Below are positions 43,401-52,091 of a stretch of DNA of 64,000 nt, one piece after another. The position numbers and the translations under genes are program-made. The stretch is from Paraniabella hibiscisoli (GTDB lineage: Bacteria > Bacteroidota > Bacteroidia > Chitinophagales > Chitinophagaceae), in assembly GCF_022512515.1 (NCBI RefSeq), contig NZ_JAKWBK010000001.1, positions 4,526,001-4,590,000 of the forward strand, read 5' to 3'. Under the pieces are notes generated by a model. The model saw only the letters and a list, made by a program, of their open reading frames with translations. It did not search any database and had not been told where the DNA came from. Position 1 is the stretch's first letter. Each line of letters starts with the position of its first letter.

Positions 43401-43773
43401 CTTCTTCCAGGGCCGCATTAGATGTAGAAGATAGCTCCATTGTAATAGGAGTGTTGCTACCGGCTTTTACTTCGTAATTATTAATAACCGGTGCCTGGTA
43501 ACCAATATAGGTTGCTTTAAACCGGTAAATAGTGCCCGCAATCAATTGTGTGAAGGTAAATGCACCCTTCTCATTAGTAATGGTACTGTTTTGTAAAGTA
43601 CTGTCCGATACATTAATCGCCGTAACAGTTACACTAGGCATTACGGCGCCGGTTTGATCACGTACCGTACCGGTAACTGTTGTGTTTGTTTGTGCCCAGC
43701 CCGTAAGCGAAATGCCGAGCAGGAGCAATAGGAGGGCACCCAGATAGCGGTGCCGCTTCAGTCCAATTTTCAT
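40492..43773 (-). CDS. SusC/RagA-family TonB-dependent receptor
   Basis: 1093 residues in one intact frame. Signal peptide (cleavage near WAQ), CarboxypepD_reg-like domain (VTGTVRDQTGAVMPSVTVTA), TonB box (EVIVVGYGTQKREN), plug (DGFEGDP, SILKDAASAAIYGARG) and 22-strand barrel ending with FGLNVGF. No N-terminal STN domain, unlike the second SusC in the window. Outer membrane. Couples TonB energy to import of the ligand of its SusD partner; the ligand is not evident. Confidence 0.96.
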   Translation of the reverse strand: MKIGLKRHRYLGALLLLLLGISLTGWAQTNTTVTGTVRDQTGAVMPSVTVTAINVSDSTLQNSTITNEKGAFTFTQLIAGTIYRFKATYIGYQAPVINNYEVKAGSNTPITMELSSTSNAALEEVIVVGYGTQKRENATGAVDQITSKSLENRPVTNLTQGLQGMLPNLNLKMMDGKPTQSPSYNIRGTTSIGQGGSALVLIDGFEGDPSLINPNDIETVSILKDAASAAIYGARGVFGVVLITTKKGVKGRTNVSYSTNYALKSPVTRPDFVTDGYTWAKMFAEAFVNGDGAFPQNANKTQKFSQAYLDEFKRRVESGQPYNTIEVNPTTGEYTYYGSTDYYAELYKNNTAAFDNNISVSGGSDKATFLVSGRFLKQDGLFRYNSDDYDMKNIRARGTIQVFPWLSIENNTDYSIMNYHNPINVGEGGGIWRNIADEGKPTMPMFNPDGSLTFAAAYTVGDFIYGKNGIDTRREVFRNITGLRSHFFDNKFRVNADFTFRNTDNNREQKRVQVPYSNSVGITSYIGTTTNDLLSDLRETRYWATNIYAEYENRFGDNHYLKAMVGYNYEQSTYNRTAVQRNGIIFEDANDLNLALGQAITTGGGYEQWAILGGFSRLNYSFKDRYLVEVNARYDGSSKFPANQRYGFFPSVSAGWRINKESFWNVSQKAISDLKIRASYGALGNGNIASYAFQEVFNISQSGVILNGTRPQTTRNPAVVPEGLTWETSTTTNIGLDLTTLSGRLTFMGDAYVRKTTDMFTFGLTPPAVFGADVPKGNFADLTTRGWEASLTWNDQFGSSEKPFRYNVRLMLSDNKTKIDKYNNPDKLLSDYYEGQTLGEIWGYETEGFFIDEADIASHAKQNPQMRASPSGLWFPGDIKLRDLNGDGFINVGENKVGNSGDRRIIGNSAPRYMYGVNLGADWNNIFFSVFFQGVGKQQWYPSTETEMFWGQYNRPYNNIPTFHLGNMWTPENTDAYFPRTMSRAASSNTNRTLGVAQTRYLQNVAYVRMKNIQIGYNLPSSWINRIGARSVKVFFSGENLFTHSPMYKIVKNTIDVENAVPSDQDLNANSTNGDGYNYPMLKSFSFGLNVGF

Positions 43774-43952
43774 TGTTTGATTGTTTAGTTAATTATATTT
43801 TACCTGGATACTTGTATGTGATTATTGGTAAATTCTTTTGAATGAAGGTTTTGTTTTTAGGGAATATTAAGTTCTCATGTTTATAAAAGGGCCTGAACGC
43901 ATAACATTTGTTAAGGTTCTGGTTGCATACGCAAAGGCCGTGAATTGAAGTG

Positions 43953-43975
43953 CAAACGTATTAACATAAATGTTA
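43953..43975 (-). promoter_or_regulatory. susC promoter with overlapping palindrome
   Basis: On the minus strand TACGTTTG (43960-43953) is an exact TAnnTTTG box. Immediately upstream, TAACAT-TT-ATGTTA (43975-43962) is a near-perfect palindrome between the -33 and -7 positions, so it could be an operator. It leaves a leader of about 175 bp before the ATG. Confidence 0.5.
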
Positions 43976-44494
43976 CAGCAGCCGATTTGTACTTTAAGAA
44001 ATTATAAACAATTTGTTACCTGCCCTCTTTATTTATTGAATGCTCATTTAACTTACAAATAGTTTAAAAATAATTTCCCGAAGGGAGAGGCACTTGGAAC
44101 GGATTTATAAAAGCATACCTGGAGACCACTATAAGCGGCTCCCTTTTTCTATAATTGTACTAAGAGGTGAAAAGCATAATACCCGTTTTTAATTACTTCA
44201 AAAATGTATTACTGTGTTGATCAGGATGATGATGGATATAAAATACCGGGCGCAGTGGGAGCCCTTATGATCAGGTTACAGATGTATAAAAAACAAACAC
44301 ACGTTAGTTGACTAAAGAATGTAGTAGGATACGCTGGTAGTATATTAAAGATAAATGAGCGATGCCAGCCATTTACCCTTATAGTTATGGGTATTCTTTT
44401 CTCGTGTAACAGTTCCACTGCAAGATACAAACAGCTGATTTTTAATATTTCAACAATCATTTGAATAAATTATAACATTTTATTCATCATTAAT

Positions 44495-44502
44495 TAATTT
44501 TG
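44495..44502 (+). promoter_or_regulatory. Promoter -7 box of the ECF sigma gene
   Basis: TAATTTTG, exact TAnnTTTG. It ends 15 bp before the ATG at 44518 and overlaps an in-frame TTG at 44500, which makes the ATG the better start and the leader only about 9 nt. Confidence 0.5.
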
Positions 44503-44517
44503 CGGCTACTCGACGCT

Positions 44518-45093
44518 ATGGATGATCTTTCCAAAACGGACTCCTTTTTAGGTGACAGCGCATTGTTGCGGTCTGATGACGAGCGAAATTTTCGCTTGTT
44601 ATATAATCGTTATTGGAAAGATCTATACCAAAAAGCTATGAGCAGGCTGGATAATTCCAACGATGCGGAAGAAGTGGTACAGGATATTTTTGTGAGTTTG
44701 TGGAACAACCGCTATAGCGTGGTGATAGAAGAATCCTTAAGAGCCTACCTGTTTACTGCGGTAAAATACGCAGTAATAAAAAAGGTGCAAAGAGAACAGG
44801 TAAGAGGACGCATTTTTCCTTTAAATATCGAAGCGATCGAACAAATAACGCTTTCCAACGAGGAAATGCTTTATTATAAACAGCTGGAAGCGCTTATTGA
44901 CAGCGAAGTGCAGCTGCTTCCTGAAAGAATGCAGGAAGTATACCGGCTTAGCCGCAATGAGCATTTGCGAAATAATGAAATTGCACAGCAACTCAATATT
45001 TCTGAGCAAACGGTGAAAAATATACTCTCGGAATCTTTAAAGCGGCTGAGAGCCCGGCTTTCCGGTTATAAGTTTGCAATTTTCCTGGTATAG
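44518..45093 (+). CDS. RNA polymerase ECF sigma factor
   Basis: About 191 residues from the ATG at 44518 (a TTG 18 bp upstream is rejected because of the promoter box). Sigma-70 region 2: LLYNRYWKDLYQ and EEVVQDIFVSLWNNR. Region 4: LPERMQEVYRLSRNEHLRNNEIAQ followed by LNISEQTVKNILSESL (helix-turn-helix). Typical Bacteroidota RpoE-like ECF that is held by a FecR anti-sigma factor; the next gene encodes one. Confidence 0.94.
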   Translation: MDDLSKTDSFLGDSALLRSDDERNFRLLYNRYWKDLYQKAMSRLDNSNDAEEVVQDIFVSLWNNRYSVVIEESLRAYLFTAVKYAVIKKVQREQVRGRIFPLNIEAIEQITLSNEEMLYYKQLEALIDSEVQLLPERMQEVYRLSRNEHLRNNEIAQQLNISEQTVKNILSESLKRLRARLSGYKFAIFLV

Positions 45094-45162
45094 TAATCAG
45101 GCTATTCTTCTTTTGCACACTTTCTTTCCTAACGGTCATATGACGAAACAGGTGGACTATGT

Positions 45163-45177
45163 GTCCCTATTAGGGAC
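45163..45177 (+). promoter_or_regulatory. Palindrome GTCCCTATTAGGGAC between sigma and fecR genes
   Basis: 15-bp palindrome with 6-bp arms and an ATT centre, 69 bp after the sigma stop and 101 bp before the fecR start. It could be an operator or a short hairpin. No T run follows. Confidence 0.4.
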
Positions 45178-45277
45178 CATTTATTATATTACAATTAAAA
45201 AAATGTTATCTTTTTTTGAATTCGAATAGTACTACTCTATCTATTATGGTATTCTATAAAGTAGCAAAGCTGTTTAC

Positions 45278-46402
45278 ATGACGAAAGAGGCCTTTACAAC
45301 CATACTCAACAAATATATAGAGGGAAATGCATCTCCGTTAGAAACGGCTTATGTAGAAAAATGGTACGAGCAGGTGGAAGAGCTGAAAAACCTGGAGGAA
45401 GGGATATTAATACAATAGGCGATGACATATACAACCGTATACAGGAGCAGATAAGTCCTCGCAAAAACAAACTTGTAATTTCTTTCAATTGGCTGTACAG
45501 GGTGGCTGCCGTCTTGCTGTTGGTATTGGCAGGTGCGCTTTTTACCAATATGTTTTACAAACAGACCGGCATACTGTGGCTCATAGTATAGTACCCGGCA
45601 CCGAAAAAGCCCTGCTGAAGCTCGATGATGGTACGGTGATAGAATTGGACAGTACCGGAGCTGGAAATGTGGCGTCTGAAGGCGGCTCTGAAATTGTAAA
45701 ATTAAAAGATGGCACTATAGCCTACAATAATGTCTCGGCCAACCAGGAGGTAAAATTCAACGAAGTAAGTATACCGGCGGGAGGGAGCTATAAGCTTCGT
45801 TTACCCGATGGCACTATGGTATGGTTAAACGCGGTATCCTCTATCCGGTTTCCAACCCGGTTTACGGGACCTGAGCGAAAGGTTGTTGTAAAAGGAGAAG
45901 CTTACTTTGAAGTAGCGCATAATAAAAAACAACCTTTTATTGTAGATATACCAGGCAGGCAGCAGATCTCTGTGTTAGGTACTCATTTTAACGTAAATGC
46001 CTATGAGGATGAGGCCGCAGTTAAAACCACCTTAATACAGGGTAGTGTGAAAGTGCACACACTTAGCTCCGGCAAAAATGTTGTACTAAAGCCAGGGCAA
46101 CAAACAGTGGTGCGTGCCGGTAGGGGCATTGAAACCCTTACAGGCATTGATGTAGAAAAAGTGATGGCATGGAAAAATGGCTACTTTGATTTTGATCAAA
46201 CCGAGATATCTGAAATCATGAGGCAGGTATCCCGATGGTATAATGCAAATATAGAACTGGATCCCAGGCTAAAAGGGCTCACGTTTAGTGGCAGACTACC
46301 ACGAAAAGAGAACGTACAAAAACTGCTTAAAATGTTTGAAGCTACCAGCACCGTCAGGTATCATGTAGCTGGCAACCAAATAAAAGTTTATCAAAAAAAT
46401 AG
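45278..46402 (+). CDS. FecR-family anti-sigma factor (frame broken three times)
   Basis: About 375 residues when joined. Short cytoplasmic sigma-binding N-terminus (FTTILNKYIEGNAS), one transmembrane helix (WLYRVAAVLLLVLAGALF), then periplasmic FecR domain (VSIPAGGSYKLRLPDGTMVWL, GEAYFEVAHN, VLGTHFNVNAYED) and DUF4974 (FDFDQTEISEIMRQVSRWY). Frame breaks at 45401-45403 (GGG), about 45553-45561 (T4/A3) and 46393-46399 (seven A; an eighth gives a proper TAG at 46400-46402). Without the last repair the frame would run on into the next gene. Transmits ligand-binding by the STN receptor to the sigma factor. Confidence 0.92.
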
Positions 46403-46457
46403 GTGCGTCTTTTTCAGGGCGTGTCAGGGATTACAATTTTTAAATGCTTATTTCATT

Positions 46458-49400
46458 ATGAGATTGACGACCTTTCTATTACTATTTTCCTGTATCCAGG
46501 TATTCGCCGGAACCAGTTACAGCCAGTACGTAACCATCAGCTGCAAAAATGAGCGAATACAGCTTGTTCTTCAAAAAATAGAAAAACAGACGGGATATTC
46601 CTTTTTTATAATGACCAGCTGATGCGTAATGCAGAAAAGATAACATTGTCTGTTGATCGTGCGCCATTGGCAGATGTTTTAAACAGGGTGTTGGCGCCAA
46701 ACGGTTTGGGGTATTCGATCGATGATAAAATTGTAATTATCCGGAAGATAACCGAAAAAGTAGTGGTACGTAAAAAGGAAGTTGCGCCGGTTACTATGGC
46801 GCCTGTAGAACCCGTGCGCACGATTGTTCGGGGTACGGTTAAAAACGAAGATAATGATCCTGTTTCCGGCGCCTCCATTATTGTTGAGGGTACAAAAAGA
46901 GGAACATCTACAGATGGCAAAGGAGAATTTTCTTTAGATGTAGATCCGGGCCAGACCTTACTGGTATCTGCTGTGGGGTACAATACTACACGTGTAAAAG
47001 TGGGCAGTTCTCTAACGCTCCATATTATTTTAAAACTGATAGATAAAACGGAAGAAGTAGTAACGGTTAATACAGGGATGTATACCCGTAAAAAGGAAAC
47101 CTATACCGGCGCTGTGGCTACATTTTCAGGTGCAGATTTAAGAAAGGTGGGTAACCAAAACCTCGTTCAGAGTCTCAGGAGTGTGGATCCCTCTTTTTTA
47201 ATCATGGAAAATAATTTTCAGGGATCTAACCCCAATGTGTTGCCAACTATTGAATTAAGGGGGCAAAGCAGCCTGACTACTTCTACCAACTCGCTTGTAG
47301 ATGAGTTTGCCGATAATCCTAACCAGCCATTATTTGTTCTGGATGGTTTTGAAACCTCTCTAAAAACAATTACTGAACTGGATGTAACACAGGTAGCATC
47401 GATCAATATTTTAAAAGATGCTTCCGCTACAGCAATCTATGGGTCGAGGGCATCGAATGGAGTTATAGTAGTGGAAACAATAAGACCTCAGTTAGGAACC
47501 GTTAGGTTAAGATACACGGGTGATTTTAGTTTCGAATTACCCGATTTGTCTGGATACAATATGATGAATGCCCGCGAAAAGCTGGAGTTTGAAAGGTTGT
47601 CGGGAGCCTTTAGAGCATCTGTTGGAATGCCCGAGCTGGCTAATTCTTATTATGGACCGCTCTATTCAGAAAAATTGCAGTTTGTAGAGAGTGGAGTGAA
47701 TTCTTATTGGTTAACCGATCCGTTGCAAACGGGATTTTTTCAACGTCATTCTTTATACGCCGATGGTGGAAACCAGTACCTAAGTTTTAATGTAGGCGGC
47801 ACCTATAAAGCTCAACAGGGGGTAATGATTGGGTCTGGTAATAAGGAATGGAGTGGACGTGTTAACCTTACCTACCGGAAAAATAAAATCAATATTAATA
47901 ACAACCTTTACATAAACGGGTATAAGCAGGATAATTCTAACTATGGTTCTTTTTCTACCTGGGTAAATACGAATCCATATTTTGAGAAAGCTGCTGCCGA
48001 TGTAAAATACCTTTATGAGTTTTATAACTGGAATACGGAGTATGGCAATGGCTATGAATACATGAGAGCTGCAAACCCTTTTTATAATGCCAGCCTCAAC
48101 AGTTTTAATAATGCGAAAAGTTACACGATTACCAATAACCTCCAGTTAAATTACAATGTTACCAATAACCTGCGTATCCAGGGGGCTTTACAGGTTGGCG
48201 GATCGAATACTGAGGCCAATGTTTTTAAATCGCCCCTGCACACCGATTTTGACAATACAACTACTTTGAAAAAGGTACTTATAACTACACCAATACGATG
48301 AGGTTCAATTATACGGGTAATTTAATGATATCCTATGCAAAGAATATCAGTAAAAACCACATGGTGCAAACCAACCTTAGAACAGAACTGGCAAGTACTG
48401 AAAACAGGAGGAAAGGATTCGATGCAGAAGGATTCCCGCTCAGCAGTAACGGCAACCCGAAGTTTGCTTATGGGTATAGAGATAATGGGCTGCCTTCATC
48501 TGCCGCCAGCATATCCCGGAGGCACTCTGTAGTAGGTAACGTTTTTTATTCTTATAAATCGAAATATAATGCAGATGTATCGGTTACCTACGATGGTTCT
48601 ACTTCATTTGGTCAAAAAAACCTATATCAGCCATTTACCTCTTTCGGAGCAAGCTGGAATATGAACAAAGAAAAGTTCCTGGAGAATATAGCATGGATCG
48701 ATAATTTAAAAGTGCGTGGTTCTTATGGTATTACCGGTAACCAAAGCTTTGCTTCCACCTCTTCCATATCTACTTATAACTATTTTAACTCGTACAATTA
48801 CTTTGGGCAAGGCGTTTACCTTGGTACATTAGGAAACCCTGATCTTAAATGGCAGAATACTTTTCAAACTAACCTGGGATTGGACGCAACTTTTTCAGAT
48901 GGCCGTTTTAATATGACATTAGATGCCTACAAGCGTCGTACAGACCCTCTGGTATTGGCATTGTCCTTACCATCCTCTACGGCACTGGTAGCTTATCCAA
49001 TGAATTTGGGAACGCTGACTACAAAAGGCGTAGAGTTTAATGTAAGGTATGCGCCGATCTATAAAAAGAAGGAACGGGTGATGTGGTTTATCGGTGTTTT
49101 AGGAACAGCGCTTAAAGGAACTTACGGAGGATTTAATAACCGGTTGGATGCACTCAATGATTATGAGACGTCTAACAATTCACTCATGCAGTATCGTGAC
49201 GGTTACGATTCTTATGATCTGTGGGCCGTGCCTTCCTTAGGTATTGATCCGGCCACTGGTAAAGAGATATTCCTGAAAAAGATGGCAGTCAAACTTTTGT
49301 TTTTAGCTATGATGACCGGGTAAGGATAGGCAATAAAAGACCGGCATTACAGGGCGTTATTAATAACTCTTTCACTATTAAAGGTTTTTCGTTGAACATG

Positions 49401-49808
49401 TTCTTCCGTTATATCTATAAGCAGGATATATGGAATAATGCATTGTATGATAAAGTTGAAAATATTTCATTAGGCGATGTGATTTCCTACAACCAGGACA
49501 AAAGAGCCTTGTACGACAGGTGGCAACAGGTGGGAGATCAGGCTGAGTTTAAATCTATTTCCCTCACTACAACTACTCCTATGTCATCGAGGTTTGTTCA
49601 AACAGAAAATACACTTTCGTTTGAGTCGATTAATGTGGGTTACGAGATTACTCAAAAACCTTGGTTAAACAGGGCGGGGCTTTCTGCACTTAGGTTTACT
49701 GCTTATACCGGCGAGATTTTCAGGTTTTCAACCATCCGCCGTGAAAGAGGGATCGACTACCCCTATGCCCGTTCATTTTCTCTAGGTATCAATGCCAACT
49801 TTAAATAA
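46458..49808 (+). CDS. SusC/RagA TonB-dependent receptor with STN signalling domain (frame broken three times)
   Basis: About 1117 residues when joined. Signal peptide (cleavage near YSQ), STN domain (VTISCKNERIQLVLQKIEKQ ... APLADVLNRVL), CarboxypepD_reg-like domain (VSGASIIVEGTKRGTSTDGK), TonB-dependent plug (NILKDASATAIYGSRASNG) and barrel. The STN domain marks a trans-envelope signalling receptor that contacts FecR. Frame breaks at 46602-46607 (six T; a seventh gives YNDQLMRNAEK), 48274-48275 (GG) and 49276-49280 (five A). Starts 55 bp after the repaired FecR stop. Confidence 0.92.
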
Positions 49809-49827
49809 CTCCAATAACAAATCAACT

Positions 49828-51237
49828 ATGCGTTTGTATTTATATATCTTAATAAGCATTGTAGCTCTTACTCATATCTCCTGTACCAGGTGGCTCGATG
49901 TAAAACCCGAGGATAAATTTACTGAAGATCAGATCTATACTACAAAAGCTGGTATAGCGGAAGTAATGAACGGCCTCTACATAAAAATGGCTACTCCCCA
50001 GCTTTATGGAAGAGATCTCACATTGGATAAATTAGATCTGTTTGCCCAGCGTTATTATGGTATTACCCCAGATTATTCGTTTTATGAATACATCAATAGG
50101 AACTATGAAAATATAGCGGTGAAAAATACATTGGCATCCATATGGGATAACATGTACCTGATGATAGGCAATGCTAACCAGTTCTTATCTAATTTAGATA
50201 AGCTTGCAATAAATGTATTAACAGAATCTGAACGCAATCAATACAAGGGAGAGGCCATTGCCATACGCAGCCTGGCTTATTTCGACCTGCTGAAGATGTA
50301 CGGGCCCGTCTTTAAACTGGATTCAACAGCAGTATCGATTCCCTACTACCGGGTGCTGGGCCGGGATATAGGCGACTTTTTGCCGGCCAATGAAGTGATA
50401 GAAAATATTGTCAGGGACCTGGACACTGCGATCAATTATCTGAAAAATGACCCTATTGTAAGCCAGGCCGGGACGCTCAATTATAATAGTTACAGAATAA
50501 ATCTATATGCTGCAAAATTGCTGAAGGCCAAAGTACTGCTTTGGCGCGGAGACAACCAGGGCGCATTAATGGTTGCGAAAGAAGTGATAGCTCAGGCAGC
50601 TAAATTTCCCTGGGTTACACATGAGGCTGCAACCGGCTCTTCAGCAACCGCCGACAGGATTTTTTCAACTGAGGTATTATTTGGAATTTTTAATAATGGT
50701 TTGTATGATACCTATGATGAAATATTCAGCTCAGCTATCACAGAACGATCGATCATAGCCACAGGCCCGTCAAATTATGTTTCTACCGTTTTTGAAAACA
50801 ATAGCGGTGATTATCGTTATGAATACAGCTGGATCTTCGGATCGGAAGGCGTTCCATTCAGAACATTTATTAAATACAGGAATTTAATCAGCCAGGAAAC
50901 TTTTACCAGGCGCTATACCATTCCTGTTATGAGGCTAAGCGAAGCTTATTATATAGCAGCCGAAACGGAGACCAACCCGCAATTGGCATTGAGTTACCTG
51001 AATACAGTCCGCCAGAAAAGAAACCTGCCGTTGAATATTGAAGACCCCGCGCTTTTAAGAGCTGAACTGACGAAAGAGTATGAGAAGGAATTTTATGGTG
51101 AAGGCCAGTTATGGTATTACTATAAACGAAATGCTGTTACAACCGTGAGAACTCCGAATACGGTTAATGGAACCATTGCTATCGCAACCGGCTCTTACGT
51201 ATTTCCTATCCCGGATTCTGAAACCGGTTCCAGGTAA
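49828..51237 (+). CDS. SusD/RagB-family outer-membrane lipoprotein
   Basis: 469 residues, intact frame, start at ATG 49828 (an earlier in-frame ATG at 49792 lies inside susC). Lipobox LTHISC (Cys19) followed by TRWLDVKPEDKFTEDQIY, a typical SusD N-terminus. TPR-like helices: EAIAIRSLAYFDLLKMYGPVF and NLYAAKLLKAKVLLWRGD. Ends VFPIPDSETGSR, the family's C-terminal IP-x-x-E region. 19 bp after susC. Confidence 0.93.
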   Translation: MRLYLYILISIVALTHISCTRWLDVKPEDKFTEDQIYTTKAGIAEVMNGLYIKMATPQLYGRDLTLDKLDLFAQRYYGITPDYSFYEYINRNYENIAVKNTLASIWDNMYLMIGNANQFLSNLDKLAINVLTESERNQYKGEAIAIRSLAYFDLLKMYGPVFKLDSTAVSIPYYRVLGRDIGDFLPANEVIENIVRDLDTAINYLKNDPIVSQAGTLNYNSYRINLYAAKLLKAKVLLWRGDNQGALMVAKEVIAQAAKFPWVTHEAATGSSATADRIFSTEVLFGIFNNGLYDTYDEIFSSAITERSIIATGPSNYVSTVFENNSGDYRYEYSWIFGSEGVPFRTFIKYRNLISQETFTRRYTIPVMRLSEAYYIAAETETNPQLALSYLNTVRQKRNLPLNIEDPALLRAELTKEYEKEFYGEGQLWYYYKRNAVTTVRTPNTVNGTIAIATGSYVFPIPDSETGSR

Positions 51238-51266
51238 CCACAACTTAATAGTTAATGTAAATAAAT

Positions 51267-52061
51267 ATGAAGCTGATGAAGAATATAATTTCAAAAACTT
51301 ATTTGTTGCTTTTGATAATAATGCTGGTGTCTTGTAAACAGGATACATTGCTTGTCTTTGATCAGGAAGCGTCAGGAGCAAATATTTATTTCCCCGAGAC
51401 CGTAACCAAAAATGATACAGTAAGCCAGTTGATCTCTTTTGGATATGTTGGATATTCTACTATCGATTCCCTTGTGCGTATTCCGATACAGACCACCGGA
51501 AACCCTGTGGACCATGACCGGTTGGTAGCATATGAATATGACACGAGTAATACAGCCAGGGAAAACGAACATTTTTTATACGAAAGAGCGCCCATCATCA
51601 GGGCCGGAAGGATAAACGATACCATACTGCTGCGGGTTAAAAGAACGGCTGATATGACGGCCTCTCAGTTTAAACTCAGGTATAAACTGTTAGCTAATGA
51701 AAATTTCAATGTGAATCTTCCGGGAAGAGCACTGGCCAGCGGGCGCTGGGTGCCTTTTGTTTACTATAACATTTACATGGATGACATGGCCGGCGTTTCT
51801 TATCTCTGGACCACATTTGCAGGAAGGACAACAGTTGCACTTTATTTCGGCGCTTACTCCCGTAAAAAAGTAGACCTGATGCTGGAAGTGCTGGGGGTAA
51901 GCTCCGCTATCTTTTACGATCCTAAAACAGGCCTGCAGGTTTCTCAATTGGTAAACTGGTCAAAGTACATGGCCTGGTGGTTAAAAGAAGAAGAGAATAA
52001 GGGCAAAGTCTATTACGACGAAAATGGCGCTAAGATAACGATGGGCACTTCTGCCGGCTAA
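51267..52061 (+). CDS. DUF4843 lipoprotein
   Basis: 264 residues. Lipobox MLVSC (about Cys21), then KQDTLLVFDQEASGANIYFP, the start of DUF4843, and a paired beta-domain with VDHDRLVAYEYDTSNTA. Surface lipoprotein commonly placed after a SusD gene in Bacteroidota. Probably acts with SusC/SusD in ligand capture; no biochemical function is established. 29 bp after susD. Confidence 0.83.
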   Translation: MKLMKNIISKTYLLLLIIMLVSCKQDTLLVFDQEASGANIYFPETVTKNDTVSQLISFGYVGYSTIDSLVRIPIQTTGNPVDHDRLVAYEYDTSNTARENEHFLYERAPIIRAGRINDTILLRVKRTADMTASQFKLRYKLLANENFNVNLPGRALASGRWVPFVYYNIYMDDMAGVSYLWTTFAGRTTVALYFGAYSRKKVDLMLEVLGVSSAIFYDPKTGLQVSQLVNWSKYMAWWLKEEENKGKVYYDENGAKITMGTSAG

Positions 52062-52091
52062 ACAAAATGTAACACATTAAAACCATAGATA

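Larger units (their letters stand above)
43774..44517. other. 0.7-kb divergent regulatory region
   Basis: Separates the two SusC systems. It holds a minus-strand promoter for susC (43953-43975) and a plus-strand promoter for the sigma gene (44495-44502). No supported ORF in the middle 500 bp. Confidence 0.6.

Noticed and set aside
44221-44460. 79-codon minus-strand ORF in the divergent SusC gap
   Set aside because: No start context, family, signal or composition evidence; it lies in promoter DNA.
44500-44517. TTG start codon for the ECF sigma factor
   Set aside because: It overlaps an exact TAnnTTTG promoter box; the ATG at 44518 is the more likely start.
45489-46622. One long ORF fusing the FecR C-terminus with the start of the second SusC
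   Set aside because: FecR ends properly (TAG at 46400-46402) once the run of seven A is corrected; the fusion arises only from the frame break. A separate ATG with a signal peptide follows at 46458.
49792-49827. In-frame ATG upstream of the second SusD
   Set aside because: It lies inside the end of susC and would precede the signal peptide; the ATG at 49828 places the lipobox correctly.
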